From Rhizopus arrhizus (taxonomy: Eukaryota; Mucoromycota; Mucoromycetes; Mucorales; Rhizopodaceae): 64,000 bases of DNA. The notes beneath the pieces were generated by a model. The model worked only from the letters and a program-made list of their open reading frames with translations, made no database searches and was not told the origin of the DNA. A program made the position numbers and the translations under genes. Each line of letters begins with the position of its first letter. Within the stretch, counting starts at the first letter, position 1. The DNA is taken from contig JAKZZE010000016.1 in the NCBI GenBank assembly GCA_024220505.1, positions 310,001-374,000 of the forward strand, in the 5' to 3' direction. Positions 42,005 through 54,903 of this stretch are shown here, one piece after another.

Positions 42005-43249
42005 TTGGATTTATTTTGATTTTTTTTTTTATTTCTATATCCTTTTCTACTTGTTTCTTTAAACTTTTTTCCGTACTCAAATAAACAATATAAAAAGAAA
42101 AAAAAAGAAAAAAAAAATATTTTCAAGAATAAATTGGAAGCTAACACTTAATTGAAATGCCCAGTGAGAAGATCTCAATGGATGTGTAACATGAGTCACT
42201 AGCCAATAGATGAAATAAATTTTTCTTCATTTTAGGCTACAAAGTATTATTGTATGGTGAATGTTTCAAAAAAAAAACAAGGCGCAACTCATAAAAAAAA
42301 TGCAAACCATTTACAGAAAAAAAAGAAGGTTTGTTTTAGCTTTTTTTGGAAGGATAAAGGAATTTTCTGGTTCATGATGGTGATATTGTTTTAGTTTTAT
42401 TCGTCAAGTTTTAAGTGAAACTTTTTCTCTATTTGCAAATCGTGGTTCATTGGCTGTTTAAATAAACAAGTATAGACCTTGATGGTGTAAATAAATCTAA
42501 TCATAAAGGAATTTAGTGTAATTGTACGACATTAAGTGAATGTTAGCATAAATCTCTCAGAATCATAGGCCCAAGAAGAAGCAACATTGATTATCAACTT
42601 GGGAATGACACTTAATAAGTGAGAATAAGTTGATGTGCCTTGATAATCAACAATAAATATTATGTCATGAGCTTTGAATTCTTTTGTTTTGTTTCATTCC
42701 AAACTTTTACATTTAATTCTTCATTAAAAAAATAGTAACTGAAGTCAGGAAAGAAAGAGGGAAATACATGGCTTTCTAAAGTTTAAAATTACTGATTTAT
42801 AATAGAAGTACCTATTTAAATTCTGCACATTCTCTTTTTCTTTTCCTAGAATAAGAAGCCAAGATAATGCAAAGGTTCCTCGGCAAAATGAACAGATCGG
42901 GGATAAAAAAGCAGTATGTTTATGCAAGCTATACATTATATCTATGCTCCTAAAGAAAAAATAGACTTATTAATGTTCAATTGGCATGAAAATATAGCCT
43001 ATTGGCATAAAATAAAATTTCTTGTTCGATCATGCTTTATTTTTTTACAAGGAATACAATTTTTTTCTTGCTTCAATCTACAACATTTAAATGGAGCTTT
43101 AATCTCGATAATACATATGTGTAAATGGTAAATAGCGAATGAAAACCGTTTTCCTGTAAGATAGCACTTACATATTTATTAAAGTATGATTAAGTTTTTT
43201 TATTTATATTAAAAAAGACTCAAGTGACTGTACTGTGTCTTTAATACAC
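42005..43249. other. Intergenic region
   Basis: AT-rich, without supported genes. Poly(A) runs and purine tracts (42096-42116, 42265-42345) flank short frames with no motifs. It leads into the LINE relic. Confidence 0.5.
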
Positions 43250-45240
43250 CTTAATTGCCCAAATCAGATCAAAAAGGAACGTAAGGAGATTAAAAAAATA
43301 TCCATTAAGATCAAGGACGAAAAAAGTAAAAGGAAAATAAATAAGGGAAAGGCATGGCATAGGCATTAGTATGAGTTCTGAGACAACCAACTCAACAGTC
43401 GTTTTCCAGGAAAGGGTGGAAGTGAGGGAGGCAATTTTAGATGATAAAGATGATCGCACTCAAAAAGAATCTGATATATGGTGGGCCGGTGGAGAAGCCA
43501 AGAGGAAAAAAGATTGAAAGGATCATAGTTTTTCGAGTGAACAATAAATTTAAAAGGAGAGATAAGGGATCTTCAATAGTAGTCGACATTTGTAACCTTT
43601 GATGCATATCGAGACATTGAGTGACTTGTTTCTTGGAAAGAGAGCGGTCAAGATGCTCGGGATAAGGCTTTGGTTGGCCATCAGGCAGCCAGCCCAGTCT
43701 ACAACGGGCGCACCTGCTGCGTTCAGGGTTGAATATGGGTAGCCAAAGCTTAGGATTCAAGGACAAAGAAGAGCGATAAAGAGAGAGCAGCTTAGAGTGA
43801 GGAGCTGATTGCCTTTGCAAAAGGTTGTCTTGCAGGAATCCATATTTGACAACCTTAAAAGAACGAACACAGAGGGTGTCACCTAACTGTGAACAATACT
43901 GCCATAGTACTGTTTTCGAGAGTTTGTGCCATTGAAATCTACCAAAATGCTTCTTGATGTGAAGCAGCAGATGATAAAGGAGTGTATCATCCGGAAGGTA
44001 TAAGTAAAGTAGAAGTAATTGAGCATGTAGGATGTTGATCTGTCCTTTCACTGTGATTAGATTAACTAAGTGCAATATAGTGTTGACAGGGCAATCAAAA
44101 ATTATACGTAAACGGTATTTTTGAGAGTTTTCAATTTGAATGATCTGAGCTGATGTAAATGTATTAATGGCCAAACCATATTCGAATCATAAATGTAGTA
44201 CTTGTGAATAGAAACGAGCGGCAAGAAGTCGGCTGAAAAATTTGGGATTAACATCCATAGAGGAGAGCCGATTCACTGTTTCTATGGCTTTAGAAACATT
44301 ATTAAATGACGAGTTCTTGCATATGGTGGTAGCATCCTGATTTAAAAGGAATGCCTAGGTAGGAGGAGAAAGCTTGACGTGAGATGATAATACCATAAAG
44401 AGAATGTTACAAAGATTGGGGACCATGATCAAATATCGTGTATTTACCAGGGCTCCAATGAAAGTTTAACTCGAGACTGTGTTGTTCACAAGGTTGTAAA
44501 AGTTCTGCCATTTTATACTTATCAGCAATAAGAGCCACACAGTCCGTGTACAACAGACAGCCCATTAGCGGGAGCCAGCTGAATAAGATCAAGATCATCA
44601 ACAAGAGGACAAGGACATAATAATCTGTCCAGATTATTAATATAAACGGTGTACAGAAATGGCTAGAGAATCAATTTCTAGAGAACACCAGTAGCTTGAG
44701 AAAAACGGAACGGCTTGGAATTCTGTAAGAGCATCTCGATTTGAATATTATCGAATAGGTTTTGCAACAGTGAGATTAAAGGTGTTGAAGATATAGATTG
44801 CAAAGAGTTCCAAATGCGTTTATAATCTACAGTACTATGCGCCGACTTGATATTGAGGAATGCAAGTACTGGAGTAGTGGTTATGATAACGGCGAAGGAG
44901 ATTACAAAGTTCAGCGAGTCAAAGAGCTTGGTCTAGAGATCCACGAGCTTCACGGAAGCCACTTTGTACCATATCCAATGTAGGATTCCTGTCTACCAAG
45001 AACGAATAGAGATAGCGTTCCATGATCACACAAAAGATAGAGGTTAAGCTGATAGGTCAGTAATTACCAGGATCAGTACTATTTCCTTTTTTATAGATAG
45101 GGACAACTTGGGCAACTTTCCAGTTAATCGGTGTATAGGACCATTTTCCGTAAAGGTTGAAAAGCTGGAGGAGAATGGGAGCAAGGATGTCCTGAAAGGA
45201 ATATAGCTTTTCCTTACGTAGGTGATCAACATCAGGAGTT
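43250..45240 (-). mobile_element. Non-LTR retrotransposon (LINE) reverse transcriptase relic
   Basis: On the minus strand, several frames give a LINE reverse transcriptase in order. From about 45200: WKVAQVVPIYKKGNSTDPGN, YRPISLTS; then LNIKSAHSTVD (live copies have a catalytic Asp in L-D-I-K-x-A-[FY]-D), SLQSISSTPLISLLQNLFDN, FSQATGVL; then LLYTDCVALIADKY, where YADD has become YTDC; then LELNFHWSPGK. The C-terminal part (43437-44174) includes a Cys-containing ERSRCARCRLGWLPDGQPKP and QCLDMHQRLQM. Both catalytic Asp positions and the frame are broken, so it is inactive. No endonuclease domain is visible upstream. Confidence 0.85.
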
Positions 45241-45433
45241 TTTTTAAAGGAATTTACTGGATATCGTTTAATGTGAAAGATAAGGCACCAGGCTTGAAGT
45301 TTATTGAAATACCATATCTTCCAAATAATCGAAATTTAGAACTTCTAAAATTTAAAAAATTTGATTAATCAGTTGAGAAAATGTTGCGACTATTTTGAAA
45401 ATTCTAAAGATTTTTTCCAAAGAATCACAACAA

Positions 45434-46310
45434 TTAGTGAAGCCAAGTGCCTTGTTCATCCCCCCTACAGTCTACTAGCCTAAATTGGGAGCAGGTTTTT
45501 ACAGTTCGAGAGGTCAAAGTATTACTGCCATCAAAAGGTCCTCTCTTAACACCATATTTTGCCTTCGACCAAAACTCTTCAGTAGGTGAGTATGGAGGAA
45601 AGTAAACGCATGTGTAGCCTCTTTCCTCAATGAACTCTCTCACAACAACAGTTTTATGTATGGGGCCATTTTTCATAACAATATAATTGCCTTTTAGTTC
45701 ATATTCGTCAGGAACATTGATTGCGTTTAAATAGCTCAAAAAATGCATGGTTCTCCTGCCTATTTTTGCTGTAGTAGCTACCATCTTTTTATTAGTTTTT
45801 CTGTTTTTATTTCTAAATACAATAACAGGCTTCCTCAAAGAAACATCAATAACATCTTGACTAAAAACAGCACTAGGAACAGTAACTGTAGCCCCTCTAT
45901 TCTTTATAACTACAGTTTTTACTAGTTCACCTACTTTTGACCAACCTCTAGTACGACTAATATATAAATTGAAACTATCCTCGTCGATAAATACACAGGC
46001 CTTCTCAAAATTCATTTCATCACCAAACAGCCGTGATCCAACAGCGACTTTTCTTTTACGGGGATAAAAATGAGTCTTGCAAATAGAAATGTCTGGATAC
46101 TCTTCTATTAGCACTTCCCTCATCTGCTCTAAAGTCATTAACACGAAATTATCAATAAGCTCCACGATGAATAACATGTGCTCTTCCGTTAATATTTCGG
46201 CTTTGACTCGACCTCTTTTCTTTTTCTCAAGAGCTTCTTGAGTTTCGTTCTGTCTACTGGCTGAAACTAAGCTTGTTTGAGAGACAAATTGCAGTGTTTT
46301 CTAACAAAAT
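45434..46310 (-). mobile_element. Decayed Tc1/mariner-like transposase
   Basis: A long frame on the minus strand (46177-45434), extended upstream by NETQEALEKKKRGRVKAEIL and TEEHMLFIVELI. It has the first catalytic block KACVFIDEDSFNLYI, then GWSKVGE. The second block reads YIVMKNGPIHK, with Lys in place of the catalytic Asp. The last, YFPPYSPTEEFWSKAKYGVK, lacks the LNPI residues. It is nearly open but catalytically dead. The frame upstream (46398-46580) with KTDRLQLLDKK may be part of the same element. Confidence 0.82.
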
Positions 46311-47846
46311 CATGCAAAATATTTTAACACTTTGAGGCCTGTAAATGATTAACTCAGTCTCTCCATCACCTTCTCCAAGGCAACTGAAAGGTTCTCATCA
46401 ATGCAGCCTAGAATGATTTTTTTTTACGCTTCTTGTCGAGAAGTTGTAGTCGATCAGTCTTCCGACCTTTCTCGAAGATAATTCGAAGGCTTCTCTCATA
46501 CTGTTTGGCCAGCCTTTATGCCATAATAACGTGGATTCCCAGCTGCTTTTCGGTGACAAAAGCGCACATATACTTCTCAAAAGATGACTTGAAGAATCTC
46601 ACTTTGCCCTGATCCGTATATAGCATATAATTACATATGATTGATACTCCTCTCTGTTATAAAACGGTAACTGGTTGTAGTTGGCATTGATAAAAATAAG
46701 TCTTAATACAAGATCATAATTAAAATAAGATAAATACAAGCTTATATAAATAAGAACATACAATCAATTCCAATTAAACATACTCTAAAAGAATATGTTT
46801 TGTATTCATGAGAGTTCTTTGATAAGAAATATCAACTAAAATAACAAAACCCAATCCAATATCAGGAATATTGCTAATCTTTCACATAATTAAAATAACG
46901 TTATTCAAATCAGTGAGGAATTTCCAGAATAAACAGATAATCTATGGCAGATATACAAAAGAACAAATGAAAAGTTTTCATAATCATAATTATAGATGAC
47001 ATTTGCTAAAGTACCTGAAGACTAGAAGAACACTTACAATAGAAGATATCAAACCACTCACTCAATAAGATATAAATACCTGTCTTCAATTAGAATAATT
47101 TTTACTTTAGCTTAAACTGAAATAAAGATCAGTCTCAAAAAGTACTCAAACTGTTTCTTGATCTTTGTTTCCGCCTATTCTTTTATTACTTCTACCATTA
47201 TACAACACTTTTATTGCAACTTCAGTTGCAACATTAACATCACTTTCTATTTGCATGGTTTCCATCTCATTGATTTCTTCTTAACAGAGTTTAGACAAAC
47301 ACTGTATATAAGAGCTTAATATCTCATGGTGATGCTGCTCCTTATCAACAATATAATCCATAAGTTTGAGCCTGCCATACTCATCGGCAACAGTTCTCTT
47401 TGCATCTTCGTACGAAAATTGAATGCTTATTATAATAAAAGGCTCTTTGGTGTAATTATGGTAAAAGGAGAAAACCTGAGGCGAAAAACGCTGATGCACT
47501 TTATATATCCCAGGAAGTTACCAAGGCTCGTGCGAAAACACAGCCCGTAAATGCGACAACAATTCACACCTGGTGCGATTTTATTATTCAGAAACACTGT
47601 ACAAAAGCACCTATTATGTATGCTATTTAATCATTCTTTTTCATTTTAAAAAGGAGGATTTATAAAAAGTTTAAAAAAAGATATTGACTTTGATTTTTCT
47701 ATCTTTAGAAAAGGCAAAAAGAAAATTCAGGTTGGAGTTGAGAAAAAAAAATCAAAGCCTTCTTTTGTGTTTGTCTACAATTTTTTTTTTTTCTCTTTTT
47801 TTCGTTTCTAAATACACACAGCGAAAGAGAGACACAAACATTAAAT
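46311..47846. other. AT-rich region, probably old transposon DNA
   Basis: No supported gene. A plus-strand piece at about 47475-47632 reads without stops (ALYISQEVTKARAKTQPVNA, then TTIHTWCDFIIQKHCTKAPI) and looks like a fragment of a mobile-element protein, but I cannot name it. Poly(T) and CT-rich DNA at 47781-47805 precedes the LIS1 gene. Confidence 0.4.
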
Positions 47847-49446
47847 ATGAACAGTATCCTTTCTGATCGCCAGAAAGATGAATTGTAAGAAATATATATT
47901 TAAAACTGTATAATAACTATACAATAGGCATAAGGCAATTTTAGATTATCTAAGCTCGAGTGGGTTTACAGAATCCTTTAATACTTTAAAATCTGAAACA
48001 CAAAATGAAGACTTTGTCCCTGACCCAAAGCAAAAGTATGCTGGTTTATTAGAAAAGAAGTGGACTTCTGTTATTCGCTTACAAAAAAAGGTAAGAAAAG
48101 AAAAGATTTTATAAATGAAAATATTATTAACATATAAAGCAAGATTATGGAATTAGAAACCAAGTCAGCACAGTTACAAGAAGAAGTGAATAACGCACCT
48201 ACTAGAAAGCAAACAAGTTCAGTTGATTGGATACCTCGTCCACCTGAAAAACAGAGTATGACGGGTCACAGGAGCCCTATAACTTGCGTTGTCTTTCATC
48301 CAGTCTATCAGATATTAGCTTCATCCTCTGAAGATACGACCATCAAGATTTGGGATTTTGAAACAGGAGAATTCGAACGCACATTGAAGGGACATACAAA
48401 ATCTGTTCAAGATATTGCCTTTGATCCAAAAGGAAATTTTTTAGGTAAATATCTATTGCACACATTATATGGTCTATACTCATACCTTGCTTTAGTGTCC
48501 TGTTCAGCTGATCTTACAATTAAAGTGTGGGATGTCAATAATGATTATAAATGCATTAAGACGCTATATGGGCATGATCATAATATATCTTCTGTTGCTT
48601 ATTTACCTTCAGGCGATGTTATTGTATCTTCTTCTCGTGATAAAACAATTAAATTTTGGGATGCTTCATCAGGGTAAATAGTAAAGTTATTACTAGAGCT
48701 TGCTACTCAAATGCATTGTGTAGTTATTGTAACAAGACATTGACAGGACATTTGGACTGGGTGAGGTCGGTTGTACCAAGCGAAGATGGTAGATACATAC
48801 TCACCGCATCCAACGATCAGGTATTGCTATTTTTACTATTATAAGCCTATAAAGCATATGATAACAAATAGTTGTAGACTGCAAGGCTTTGGGACATTCA
48901 ATCAGGCGAATCAAAAATGGAGTTTAGAGGACATGAACATGTATTAGAATGTGCCATCTTTGCACCTATCAATTCGTATCCATTTATACAAGAATTAATT
49001 GGTGATGAGGTAATCATTACTATAATATCATATAGAACACAAATAAGACTAATACAACAATAGAATAAGGGAACAAAGGAAGCATTGCCAGGTCAATTTG
49101 TGATTACTGGATCAAGAGATAAAACAATCAAGTTATGGAATTCAAATGGTCAACTATTACACACTTTAGTAAGTGGATAAAATACATAAATAACAGTACT
49201 AATATATGTATTTAGGTGGGTCATGATAATTGGGTTAGAGGATTGGTTGTTCATCCAAGTGGAAAATATTTATTAAGTGCTTCAGATGATAAAACACTCA
49301 AAATATGGGATTTAAAGACAGGTCGATGTGCAAAAACCATAGATGCTCATTCACATTTTGTTACTTGCATAGCTTATTGTAATACAAGTCCTGTTGTTGC
49401 AACCGGAAGCGTCGATCAGACAATTAAATTATGGCAATGTCGATAA
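47847..49446 (+). CDS. PAC1: LIS1/NudF/Pac1 dynein regulator
   Basis: Binds the dynein motor and regulates nuclear migration and microtubule transport. Eight exons (47847-47884, 47928-48090, 48144-48444, 48496-48673, 48724-48820, 48878-49009, 49064-49168, 49216-49446) give 414 residues, the usual length. An N-terminal LisH motif ([18 protein letters not shown]), a coiled coil ([14 protein letters not shown]) and seven WD40 repeats follow. Diagnostic blocks are [64 protein letters not shown] and a last repeat ending TIKLWQCR. All line up with animal LIS1. Confidence 0.95.
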
Positions 49447-49566
49447 TTCTTATTAAAATATACACATACATAAATAATCTTTCTTTTATCCCCTTTCTTT
49501 TTCTTTTCTTTTCTTAATAAAATACTACAACATACTTTTATATTTACTCATATTATGATTTTTTAT

Positions 49567-51830
49567 TTAAAGTTGAACATTAACTTCAGGAACATGACCA
49601 AGCTTCTTAAAATGTTCAATAACCTTTTGAGCCTTTTCAACAGCATCATCAGCTGTGATACCAAAGTGTTTGTACAAGTCACCGACTTTACCACAACTAC
49701 CAAATGTGTGCAAACCAATGTGAGCATGAGAATAACGATCCCAACCAAATGTTCCAAGGGCTTCAATAGAGATTACAGGGATACCAAGAGGGAAGACTTG
49801 CTTCTTATATTCAATAGATTGTTCATCAAAGATCTCTGTACAGGGCATAGAGACCACCCGGTTAGGAATCTTCTTTTCGTTCAATTTCTTACTAGCCTCA
49901 ACAGCGATACCGACTTCAGTACCTGTGGCAACAAAGATGACTTCGGGTTTTTCATCTGTTCGAAGTATATAGGCACCCTTCAAGACAGCTTCAATAGAGG
50001 AATTCTCGAGCTGAGGAACACCTTGGCGAGAGAGGGCAATGACAGAAGGACGTGTCTTGTTTTGAATAGCAACCAAATAAGCACCAGAGACTTCGTTACC
50101 ATCCGCAGGTCGGAAGGTGAGCATGTTAGGTGTGGCACGAGTCAAGGCCAAGGTCTCGACAGGTTGATGTGTGGGTCCATCTTCACCAAGACCAATAGAG
50201 TCATGCGTCATAATATAGATGGCACGGCAGTGAGAAAGAGCAGAAAGACGAGCAGCTCCCCATCCGTAAGTCAAAAAGTTCAAAAAGGTACCTCCAAATG
50301 GAATAATACCACCATAGGCACTTAGACCATTCAGGAAGGCAAACATACCATGTTCACGTACACCAAATCGGAAATAACGTCCAGAGTATTCACCCAAGCC
50401 AGTAGAAGGTGGTTGGAAATCAACCGCGTCCTTCCAACGCGTCAAGTTAGAGCCTGTCAGATCAGCGGATCCACCCAAAAGCTCAGGAAGTGTACCAGCG
50501 ATGGCGTTCAAGACATTCTCGGATAATTTACGAGTGGCAGCATCTGCATCAGAGGAAGTGTAACGTGGAAGAGCTTTTTCCCAGCCATCAGGTAATTCTT
50601 GATTGAAACGACGAAGGATCTCCTTGGCTTCCTTGGGATACTCTTTCTTGTATTTTTCGAATAGTTCATTCCATTTGGCTTCATATTCGGCTCCTTCCTT
50701 AGCTCGTTTTTGATAGAGTTCATAGACCTGTAGTTTTATTTTTAAAATTGAGTTTTAAAACCAGAATGTTAATATGCTCATACTTACATCATTATCAACG
50801 TGGAATTTTACTTCGGGATCGAATCCAAACTTTTGTTTGACTTGTTTAATATCGTCCTCTAAATGATACATTACTATACCGTTTACATATTACTGCTTTT
50901 ATTTTTATTTTTACCAGTTAAAGGTGCACCGTGAACCTTTTCTTTTCCTTGGTTTAAAGAGCCGTAACCTACCAATAAAACTCAGCACAAAAAAAATTGC
51001 ATAAAATACGTGCAACTTTACCAATCGTAGTCTTGACCTTGATAAGAGAAGGCTTATCTGTGACCTTTTGAGCTTCTACAATTGCCTTCTTAAAGTCCTC
51101 TATATCTGTATCGCCATTATCAATGACTTGTGTGTGCCATCCATAAGCTTCAAAACGCTTGATAACATCTTCAGTAAAGGAAACATCAGTATCACCATCA
51201 ATTGTAATGTGATTGTCATCATAGATAGCGATCAGTTTGCCCAATTGAAGGTGACCTGCTAAAGAGGCAGCCTCGGATGAAACACCTTCTTGAAGACAAC
51301 CATCACCAAGGAAGACATAGACATAGTTGTCAATGATATTATAACCAGGACGGTTAAAGGTAGCAGCAAGATGGGTTTCAGCAGCGGCCATACCAACAGC
51401 GTTAGAAATACCTTGACCTAAAGGACCCGTGGTGACTTCAACACCTTCTGTATCAATACGTTCGGGATGACCTGGTGTCCTACAAGTATATGTATAAATA
51501 TTTTTGTGTAGAACACTCAAAAGCGCGCAACACTTACTTTGAGCCTAATTGGCGGAATTGTTTCAAGTCATCCATAGACAAATCATAGCCTAATAAATGG
51601 AGTAAAATGTATTGAAGAACACAAGCATGGCCATTTGAAAGTAGGAAACGATCTCTGTTGATAAAGTAAGGATTTTTAGGGTTTGCATGAAGGAATTGAG
51701 TAAATAAAGTATGAGCGATAGGAGCTAAACCCATTGGAGCACCAGGATGGCCAGAGTCTGCTTTACGGACTACATCTGCAGCCAAGACACGGATTGTGTT
51801 GATTGCCTTTTGATCAAGAGCTGAAGTCAT
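49567..51830 (-). CDS. TKL1: Transketolase
   Basis: Thiamine-diphosphate enzyme of the non-oxidative pentose phosphate pathway, moving two-carbon units between sugar phosphates. Five exons (51830-51538, 51479-51022, 50968-50915, 50858-50788, 50727-49567) give 678 residues, the normal length. Features: [37 protein letters not shown], the ThDP motif [10 protein letters not shown] ending in [10 protein letters not shown], then [22 protein letters not shown] (catalytic Glu), [16 protein letters not shown] and a last domain with [13 protein letters not shown]. It converges on the LIS1 gene, with 120 bp between stops. Confidence 0.97.
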
Positions 51831-51985
51831 GTTTTTTTTTGTTTATATACAAAGAAAAAAAAAAGAATAACTAAAAATAAAATAAAATGTTGAACGCGTT
51901 TTATATTGCAAGTTTCTTTTTTTTGGTTTCAGGCTAAATAAAAACATGACATCACATATACCACATTTTATTATTAATCTCTACT

Positions 51986-53495
<1,510 letters not shown>

Positions 53496-53813
53496 TCTTG
53501 TTTTTATAAGCAAATAATATTAATATAAGAGTATCGAGTATCAAAATCTAATATGAGGTATAAAAACATAAAGAAATAAAAAAATCTCTTGCAAAAAAAA
53601 AAAAAATACAAAAAAAAAAAAAAAAAAAAAAGAACAATAAAATGTGGGAAGGGCCGACCAATAGAATGAGCTGACTGCATTTAAAAATGCCAAAACTATT
53701 AAAAATCATGAATTCAGGAACCAACTTGCTAACATATTTAAGCAATTTCATAATACACTCTTTTCATCTCCTCTCTCTTTTGCAATAAGGATATAAACGT
53801 TTCACTTTAAGGC

Positions 53814-54074
53814 ATGGTCAAAGTTCTTGCTTATCTTTCAGTATTTGCTGCTACTACTTTTTGCATAACTTCTGCAGTAAAATTGAATCAACGCGCTATT
53901 TATAACATGATGAATGATCGTGCTGCAAAAGATCAGTATCATGTAGCCGTTTCTAATGAATACTCTGCTAGAGATGAAGCAACGGTAGCTTTTCAATCAT
54001 CCAAAGCCTATCCTAGAGCCCTGAAACGCGTAGGTGATAAGGTATTAAAACAGAAAAAAGAATTACAATCATAA
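53814..54074 (+). CDS. Small protein with N-terminal hydrophobic helix
   Basis: 86 residues, intronless. The start MVKVLAYLSVFAATTFCITS is a signal peptide or membrane anchor, followed by a charged helical region (LNQRAIYNMMNDRAAKDQYH) and a basic tail (RVGDKVLKQKKELQ). I do not recognise it; a small mitochondrial or ER membrane protein is plausible. It lies 318 bp from the start of the divergent S6K-like gene and just 36 bp before the next small gene. Confidence 0.55.
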   Translation: MVKVLAYLSVFAATTFCITSAVKLNQRAIYNMMNDRAAKDQYHVAVSNEYSARDEATVAFQSSKAYPRALKRVGDKVLKQKKELQS

Positions 54075-54110
54075 ACTGACACATATTGATAGACCATGGA
54101 AGTAGAAGAA

Positions 54111-54359
54111 TGGATTCTTTCTGAATCACCTCAATATTTAAGTGAAGCACAAGCCTCTGTAAGTAACATTTTTTGATATTATCATGGCTTATCTAGATAT
54201 TTATAGATCAAGAGAGATCGTCAATTGTATGCTAGTAGAATGTTCAGTCTTCGACATTCCGTGCATGGTAAAGTACACAAGTCAAAGGGTCATAAAAAAA
54301 GCTTTTATGCTACCGCTACCCAAGCTTCATTTGCTACTCCTCCTCCTCAAAAGATATAG
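54111..54359 (+). CDS. Small basic protein of unknown function
   Basis: Exons 54111-54158 and 54207-54359 give 66 residues: MDSSESPQYLSEAQAS, then IKRDRQLYASRMFSLRHSVH and GKVHKSKGHKKSFYATATQA, ending TPPPQKI. The splice sites are canonical (gtaagt...tatag). An earlier ATG at 54097 is out of frame and stops after 14 codons. It is basic and His/Lys-rich, perhaps nucleolar or ribosome-associated, which is a guess. The 36-bp gap to the preceding gene raises the possibility of a shared transcript. Confidence 0.5.
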
Positions 54360-54816
54360 TATGGTATATTAATAAAAAGCCATCGTATATAATGCAATTA
54401 CATAGTTGCATATTTCTTAAGTTAGTCAGTTCTTAAATTACCCATTATTTCACACTGTATAGCTATTTAAGATAAAAACGCCAAATGAAAGTAGGGTTAG
54501 GTTTGGCGTAATATGAGGAATTATTGGGATATTTTAACGCATGATGCTTCACAGTAAAAATATTGCTTTATAAACGCACTCTAGACAGTTGACACTGCAT
54601 AAAATAGACAAGTTATGATTTCCTTCTTTTGGCTGTGACATTTAAACTATGACCAAAGGATATAAAGAAGTCTGCACAATCGAACCATTTCGTAATAGAA
54701 CAAGACTATCCAAAGTTCTCAACGAGTGATTGCAGTGATTTATAGTGTAGAAAAAGGAGGTACACGTCATGTTTTATTTTATTTTTGAGAAACAAAACAG
54801 ATATTCCTTCTCCTCT

Positions 54817-54863
<47 letters not shown>

Positions 54864-54903
54864 CTCTTTTCTTTTCTTTTTTCTTCGCCAAAAAAAGATA
54901 GCG
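54360..54903. other. Intergenic region with poly(T) before the PP2A scaffold gene
   Basis: AT-rich, no supported gene. A 45-T homopolymer (54819-54863) followed by CT-rich sequence reaches almost to the start codon at 54904, as at several other genes in this window. Confidence 0.6.

Noticed and set aside
47281..47499. Minus-strand 72-codon frame before LIS1
   Set aside because: No motif; the opposite strand frame looks more like an old mobile-element fragment.
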